Shown here one piece after another: positions 57,715-64,000 of a DNA stretch of 64,000 nucleotides. A model generated the notes under the pieces. It made no database searches and was not told the origin of the DNA. It saw nothing but the letters and a program-made list of their open reading frames with translations. This DNA is from Vitellaria paradoxa. Its lineage: Eukaryota; Streptophyta; Magnoliopsida; Ericales; Sapotaceae. Made by a program: the position numbers and the translations under genes. Where the stretch lies: contig CM034241.1 in assembly GCA_019916065.1 (NCBI GenBank), positions 1,518,562 to 1,582,561 of the forward strand, read 5' to 3'. Each line of letters starts with the position of its first letter. Position 1 is the first letter of the stretch.

Positions 57715-58065
57715 TTACACCAGCTGATGAGCTCTCTCGGCGGCGGCGTAGTCTTCATAATGCTGTTGATGCGGCTGCGACTTCAACCCAGTAGTATCGT
57801 ATACGGGGAAAGGATAAGTTTTAGACGACTCTTCGCTCTCCAACCTGCACAGTTTGGAGTTGTTTTGTGGGCGCTTGCTGTAAAGAAATGCGACAATTGA
57901 TACAAGGAAGAAAATGAAAAGGGTAACGAGGATGAGCATCATAATTTCTCCATTTAAAGCAAAACATCGGTCGCCGCCGGAAGGTGCTAATATTTCATCT
58001 TTCTGATGAGAGGCAACAGGAGGCAAGGAGGGAGAAATAAACAAAGCATCAGTAGTGAATGCCAT
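57715..58065 (-). CDS. Hypothetical small single-pass membrane protein
   Basis: A 116-residue frame from the ATG at 58065 (context gcaATGGC, a good plant start) to the TAA at 57715. One clear transmembrane helix (about residues 40-62, rich in Leu, Ile, Phe and Val) separates a Ser/Pro-containing N-terminus from a charged tail with SKRPQNN just after the membrane, then ESEESSKTYPFPVYDTTGLK and a Gln/His-rich end. The frame stays open upstream to 58128, but the inner ATG fits better. Balanced codon use in an otherwise very AT-rich area supports a real gene. I do not recognise the family. It could be a plant-specific small membrane protein or the stump of an ATL-like RING protein without its RING. 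Confidence 0.5.
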   Translation of the reverse strand: MAFTTDALFISPSLPPVASHQKDEILAPSGGDRCFALNGEIMMLILVTLFIFFLVSIVAFLYSKRPQNNSKLCRLESEESSKTYPFPVYDTTGLKSQPHQQHYEDYAAAERAHQLV

Positions 58066-58951
58066 TGCAATGGTGTAAGGATATATATCTGTGTCTATGA
58101 TATTTATATAATAATGTGTATCTATCAAGTGGGAGCTAGTTAGACATGATGAATATGTAGTCTCGTCCTGCTACGTTTTTCTCTGGTTAATCTATAAGTA
58201 GGACTTTTTTAGAAAATTTGCATGTGCATGGTTGTGATTTGAGTGCGGTTAAGTTGTTCAAATTTTAGTAATTTTTAATATTTTTTTATCAAAAGTTATT
58301 AATTATATTTTTGGTGTATTTAATAAAATAAGTAATAATTCTGATTTATTTTTTATAATTTTTGAACATTTAGTAAATTTTTAATAATTTTTGAGTTAAA
58401 TAAAATAATATACCTGAAAAGAGAGAAGTGACAAAAATTAATTTTTTATCAAATATTTAAGAGGTAATTTTTGATAGTTTTTCGCTCATAATTGAGCGGT
58501 GAAACAGTGCCTCGGTGAAAAGGACATGGGAGGGACACCAACCCATGTGCCCTACACTGACGTGACGAGACCTTCCTATGGCTGGTGACAAAAGAGAGAG
58601 AGAGAGAGAGAATTTGCAGCATAATAACAATTAGCGATAGCGATAGTGTAGGTGTTCGAATGTACAATTATTGTTAATTTGCGTTTATATCTAAATCTTT
58701 TTTAAATTTAATTAATTTATTTTGAAATCAGGTAAAAATTGTGTTGTTTTGAACTAAAGTACTCTTTATCTTGTCATAATTCATATTTTTCTCTTAATTA
58801 TTTTTTTGTTTATGCTATATTCTAAATTATATTTTAACGTCAATATCTAATATTGTTAACCTGCTAATAAAGCCGTGGTTAGTTAACTCTTCGAAAGTAG
58901 ACAAGCATGTTCCGTCGAACAACTCAATCATGGAGCTAGCTAGCTGTCAGT

Positions 58952-58983
<32 letters not shown>

Positions 58984-61238
58984 GAACGGAAATGAAGGTA
59001 AATTGAAAATTCAAAAACAGAACACAACTGTTAAGTATACATAGACACTTAAATATATATATATATATATATATAACACTGACATGTATTCATTCTTAAA
59101 TTAATATATATACTTGGGTTGAGCTCGGGAAGAAACAAACTACTTAGTTATCAACTACTAAAATTTTTTTTTTTTTTTTGGTGTTTGAAAAAGAAAAAAA
59201 ATTAATTTTTTAGTAATTAAGATTTGGTATGAGAAGAAAAGTATTTGGTTTATTTTTAGTTAACTAATAGTTAACTAAAAATAAGTCAGTTATTTTTGTG
59301 TTTGGAAAGAAAAAAAAAATGTGACTTTTTTTAGGTGAATTTTTAATTTTGATTAATTTGACATTTTTAGCTTTAAAAGTTTAAAAGACGGTTAAAATGT
59401 AAGAGAGTAAATTTGGTCGGTCACTGTGCTAGTTACTAGCAAGCAACCACTATAGCAACTACTAATTCAGATTGTCAAACGAAGCCTAATTTTTTAATTT
59501 TTTATTAATTTGACATATTTACAGTTAATAGTTTAATAGTTTAATTTGACATATTAATAGTTTAAAAAAAATTGAAATATAAAAGAATAATTTTAATTAC
59601 TTTAAAAAAAAATTAAAAAGTTGAGTAGCTATCCAGTAACTGTGGTTGCAAACGTAACCTAAGTTTTTTACTAAAAGACACCATCATATATAATTGGAAC
59701 ACAATCCGTATGTTTGAAGCAACTTTTATAATTACAAGGATGACTCCGAACTTAATTACTTAGGTTTGAATGAGGTGATTTTAAGCCGTATTTAATCACA
59801 AAAACGCCACCAACATCGTGAATGTTGCTACCAAAATTGCACGACAAAAAAACCAAGCAGTGAATGAAAACTGGATCAACCATATCCATGCCCGCCCATT
59901 GTCGTGACTTTGGCAACTTCATAGAAGGAATCTAGTACTATACATCAGACCCACAGTTACTTCAATTTTTGTGCTAGATTATTATTATTTTTTTTATTAT
60001 TTTTATTTTTATTTATTATTTTTTTTTTTTTTTGGGGGGGATATTTGTCTTCTGCGGATATACACACAACTGAGAAAATATCAGGAGAGAACCTTCATAT
60101 GGTGACGAAGTCCTCTAAAGTGGACCCGTGTATGCTGGCCTGGCTTATACTATTATCCTTGTCTTCTATCATATATGTAAGTAGATAATTTCTGAATTAA
60201 CCCGAATCAATTTTCTTTTTTTTTTTTCTTGAAATAATACTTCATTAGGTGAGATAAAGGGGATAGCATATCTGCTTTGAGATATATTATTCCGGAATAC
60301 ATTATTTTAAGAAATCATATAGTATGTTATTTTTTTAATTTTTAAACATTTTTTTACAATTTTTTAAATCATAATAAAAAGCTTACCCGTTACCAAATTA
60401 AATTTTGATAAAAAAAAAAGTCATATAAAAAAAAAAAACTACATAAACTTTTGATATGAAAGCCGAGTTTTGCAAACACAACCTAGTATTGAATTATATT
60501 TGTTTTAGTACTTCAAAATATTTAAATTATTATCTCTTAATAACTTTTTATCAATTATTATTTTTCTCAATTTAGAAATTCTTTACCTACTTCGTCTGTA
60601 TTAGAGTCTCTATGCATAATCTCTATAGCATTAAATTTTAGTTTCCTCTCCTTTTTTATTCTTTTTTAATTTTTTTATAATTTTAAATATAAATAAAATT
60701 ATTTAAGAACCACATAATTACTAATTATATATTATTTTAAAAGTAATTTAATAAAAAAATTAATAGTATCTCTTAATAAATTAATTAAAATATATTAATT
60801 AATAATAAATTAACATTTAAAAGTAAAGATTCAATTGAGAAAAAACTCTACTATGAGTTTCCGTATTTTATAGATTTTTAAGAAATTTTGATGCAGTGTG
60901 TTTTTGGCCAAAATCTCTGTTTTAAATTCCTATTTTATGTTCAAATTCTAATTTAGATTTTAATGCGAATACTCTACGCAGAGTATAATAATAATTTTCA
61001 ATGTCACCATTTTTTTGGAATGAAACAAACAATACCTGTGGCTTACAAACAAGACTGGGGAAATTTCCTTATAGAGTTGGCGAATATGGTGGGCTCCTTC
61101 CAAGTAATCATGCTTCCAAACTATGAACCAATTAACTGCAATATGAAATTATATCAAAGTGGTAGTTTCCAAGTTGTTTGATTTCTGTTTCATATGTCAG
61201 GTGAAGAAGTCATTTTCTTCAAACCATTCAATCGCTTA
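58066..61238. other. Gene-free interval with repeats
   Basis: No gene supported. An AT-rich stretch with atcaaaagttattaa phrases (58260-58490) resembles the element at 45597-45948. An AG microsatellite lies at about 58594-58611, and TA microsatellites near 58960 and 59055. Overlapping MITE-like pieces with poly-T (59150-59660) contain gtcaaacgaagcctaa and caaacgtaacctaa ends. The frame at 60963-61181 has no recognisable domain. Confidence 0.5.
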
Positions 61239-62552
61239 GGACGCATTTGATAAATATGTCAGTTTTCAGTTTTTGAGTTTAGTTTTTATGTTTTTGTGTT
61301 CAGTTTTTAATTTTTAATTTCATTTACATAATAAGAAAAAAAGAAAACAAAAACTTGAAAACACGTTTGGCAATGATAATTGTTAGTTAGTAGTTACAGT
61401 TATTAATTAATTAAATTCAATAAATTTAATTATATTAATTATTAAAAATAATTTAATTCTATAAAAATAAAATATAATAAACATAATTTATTATAATTAT
61501 TTTTAAAAACAATTTAATAGAATATATTTCATGTTACTTAAAGTAATTAATTTAATTAACTTAATTTCATTTAATTTAATTACTTAAATTTAATTGATTT
61601 AATTAATTATATTATATTAATTAAATTTCATTATTTTAATTATATTATTTCTTCAAAATAATTCGATTCAATAAAAATAAAATAAAATATATGCAATATC
61701 ATTTAATTATATTATCCATCAAAAAAGATTTATATTAAATTATTTTTATATTAATTAAATTTAATTATATAATTAATTTAATTTAAATTAATTAAATGTA
61801 GTTATCTTAATTATATCTTTATTAAAATAATTTAATTCAATAAAAATAAAATATATTAAATATAATTTATTATATTATTAATTAAATATAATTTAATAAA
61901 ATAATTTTACATTAATTTAGCAAATTAAATTCAATTATAATTAATATAATTTGGTTAATTAATATATTTAATATAATTTACGTAATTAATATATTTAATA
62001 TATAATTTAATATATTAAATTAATTATTGATAAAAGTAATTATTAATTAAATTATATTTAATATATTTTTACATAAATAAAAATAATATATTATTAATTT
62101 TATATATTAATATATTATTATTTAATATAATATATTAATATAATTTATATATTAATATAAAATTAATATATAAAATATATTAATTTATTAATAAATTAAT
62201 ATATTTTATATATTAATTTAATATTTTTATATTAAATAATAATATATTTCGTGGTGACCGGAGATGAGTTTGAAAGTAGTGGCGGCGGTGGCCGAATATT
62301 GGTAACAACTAGTGGATGATAGTAATTGATAGTTGTAACTAGTAGTAGTTGTATAAGAAATTGAAAATTGAAAATGAAAACTTAAGAAAACACATTTTCT
62401 ATGTTTTCATAATTTTTAAAAATTTTGAAAATAATTTTCATTTTTTTTGAAAACTAAAAATAAATTTACCAAACGCGTTTTCATGTTCAATTTTCAAAAA
62501 AAATGAAAATAAAAATAAAAAATTAAAAACGAAATGATTGCCAAACGGGGCC
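61239..62552. mobile_element. Large AT-rich non-autonomous element, 1,314 bp, TTA target duplication
   Basis: Left end GGACGCATTTGATAAA and the reverse complement of the right end GGCCCCGTTTGGCAA are related inverted termini, flanked by TTA (61236-61238, 62553-62555). The interior is about 800 bp of aattaaatttaattatatta-type repeats plus a short GC-rich core (about 62250-62310: gtggtgaccggagatgag, ggcggcggtggccg). A similar core lies at about 17100-17280. No transposase frame is present. Confidence 0.7.
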
Positions 62553-64000
62553 TTAGCAGTAATAATTTGGAGGTTCCAAACGTCACTTTCTTTGCAATTC
62601 ACGTAAACCACGCATTTAGATAAATGATTTGTTAAGAAGAAAAAAAAAGTTAGATATTTAAAATTTCATTTTTATTTGGATTGTGACAAAAAGAAAAAAC
62701 GGAAGAAAAAATATACGAATTTAGGAAATTAAAACAATTAAATAAAATAATTTGTGAATTAGTATTTTTTATTTTATTATTTTTTAAATCCATTTAATTA
62801 AGAAGGTGTAATTGAAATTTTATATTTCTTTCTTCATTTCTCAACACTTTTACATTTCTTTTCTCTCTAATTTTCTTTTCTTTCGTCAAATTCTCCCTCC
62901 AAACACACCCAAAATACAAGATTTTAGAAAACATTGACAATTAAAGTTTGGTTAATGTCACTTGATTTGAGAGGTTTAACATTTTACTTTAAGAATAATT
63001 ACATAGAGTTACAAATAAACTAAACATTCAACGTATTACTCACAAATGAACTCATTAAGAGTTCGTTTTCATCCATCTGATAAGTTAAATAAATAAAATC
63101 AAACACATTTTTCAAATTTGACAAATAAACGAGTCAATTTCAAATAAGAGTGAGCTCGGTTTGTTAAGACTTGCAAACAACTTTATTTATTGTTTAGGAA
63201 CAAGTTCGTTTAAATGTTCACGAGCAAATTCGTTTATAACTCGCAAACATTCATGCTCAGATATTTATGAATAACCTTATTTATTACTTATGAACAATAT
63301 AATTTATTTGTAAACAAACTCATTCATGCTCATATATTTATGAATAACCTTATATATTACTTATAAACAATATAATTTATTTGTAAACAAACTCGTTTAT
63401 AATTTGTAAATAGTTTCATTTAAACGTTCGCGAATAAGCTTGCGAAAAATTTTTTTATTGTGGATGGAAAAATGTTGAAAATTCAACAAGTAAACACATT
63501 AATTCAATTCTTGTTTGTTAAGGTAGAAAATATAGTTTATTTGTTAAACTTAGTCATTAATTGAAATGCAGCAAGTTGAACAAAAAACTCACAAATTAGT
63601 TTTATAAATGTTATAAGTAGACTCGACAAAAACTAATAAATTGGCTTATTTATTGTAAGTAAGCCGAGCTTGAACTTGTCTATAAACTAATAAGTTAAGC
63701 TTGCACACAAGATTTCAAGCTTAGATAAAAGTTTGGCTCAATCTCGTCAAAAAACTTAATAAACAATATTAAACACAATATTTCAAACTTAATAAAAGTT
63801 CGGCTCGAACAAAAAAGCTTAAACAATTCAATACTTAGGTTAGTTTGGCTCGACTCATTTATAGTCTTATAGTTATATTTTACACCCTTAGAATACGATG
63901 AAAAAATACATGGCTCTCTTCTACTTTAAAAATTAATACATAATCTACTTGTGATTTAGATAAAAGTGTAAAAGTAACAAAATTTGTTAAATTTAATTAA
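62553..64000. other. Right-edge repeats
   Basis: No gene. AT-rich DNA to about 63040, then an inverted copy of the GGGTGTAAATGAAC repeat family. Confidence 0.5.
63050..63888 (-). mobile_element. Long copy of the GGGTGTAAATG repeat family
   Basis: The right end on the minus strand reads GGGTGTAAAATATAACTATA and continues with tgagtcgagccaaac, as in 11209-11571. The interior alternates phrases like caaactcgtttataa, gttcgtttaaatgttc and ttatttattacttatgaaca. The left border is approximate. Confidence 0.5.

Noticed and set aside
1..64000. CRISPR arrays, operons, ribosome binding sites, prophage
   Set aside because: The window is plant nuclear DNA; the repeats are microsatellites, tandem duplications and transposons, with no regular repeat-spacer pattern.

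Overview
This window is nuclear DNA from a flowering plant, most likely a eudicot. The signs are GT-AG (and one GC-AG) spliced genes, plant ferritin, L-type lectin receptor kinase, GRAS and GILT families, ribosomal-protein promoters with telo-box and site II motifs, and a dense load of plant LTR retrotransposons, SINE-like pieces and MITEs in AT-rich sequence. The species cannot be fixed from the sequence alone.

Layout. 1-1771: 5' part of a Ty1/copia element on the minus strand (gag and start of protease, primer binding site, 237-bp LTR), leaving the window at the left edge. 1772-4741: repeat-rich DNA with a SINE-like copy and a MITE. 4742-7397 (+): seven ferritin exons; the first exon, with transit peptide, is not in the window. 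8916-12107 and 13644-16076 (-): two tandem five-exon genes for 40S ribosomal protein S4 whose 264-residue products appear identical. 19727-22487 (+): a GILT-type thiol reductase with an unusual repetitive Pro/Glu/Lys/Ser-rich tail. 25564-25645 (+): tRNA-Ser(CGA). 26803-28353 (-) and 39202-40773 (+): two intronless GRAS transcription factors of the NSP2/SCL26 type, head to head, about 11 kb apart. Between them lies a decayed, internally deleted Ty3/gypsy element (about 29212-32265) abutting a related LTR in the opposite orientation (about 32266-32898). 40774-51420: a large gene-free block with MITEs, tandem duplications and about 3 kb of extremely AT-rich repeats. 51421-54190 (+): an L-type lectin receptor kinase with a one-base frameshift and an extra intron. 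54410-54690 (-): a PIF/Harbinger transposase remnant. 57715-58065 (-): a possible small membrane protein. 58066-64000: repeats only.

The genes do not form a pathway or operon. Two themes unite the window. Local duplication made the S4 pair, perhaps the GRAS pair, and many 90-170 bp tandem duplications. Transposable elements have filled introns and intergenic DNA, including the ferritin and GILT introns, intron 1 of one S4 copy and the lectin-kinase intron. I saw no convincing new biological system. The best leads are the GILT tail, the lectin-kinase intron bounded by an 8-bp direct repeat, the S4 twins with identical proteins, the nonsense pattern in the gypsy element, and the opposed LTR pair.
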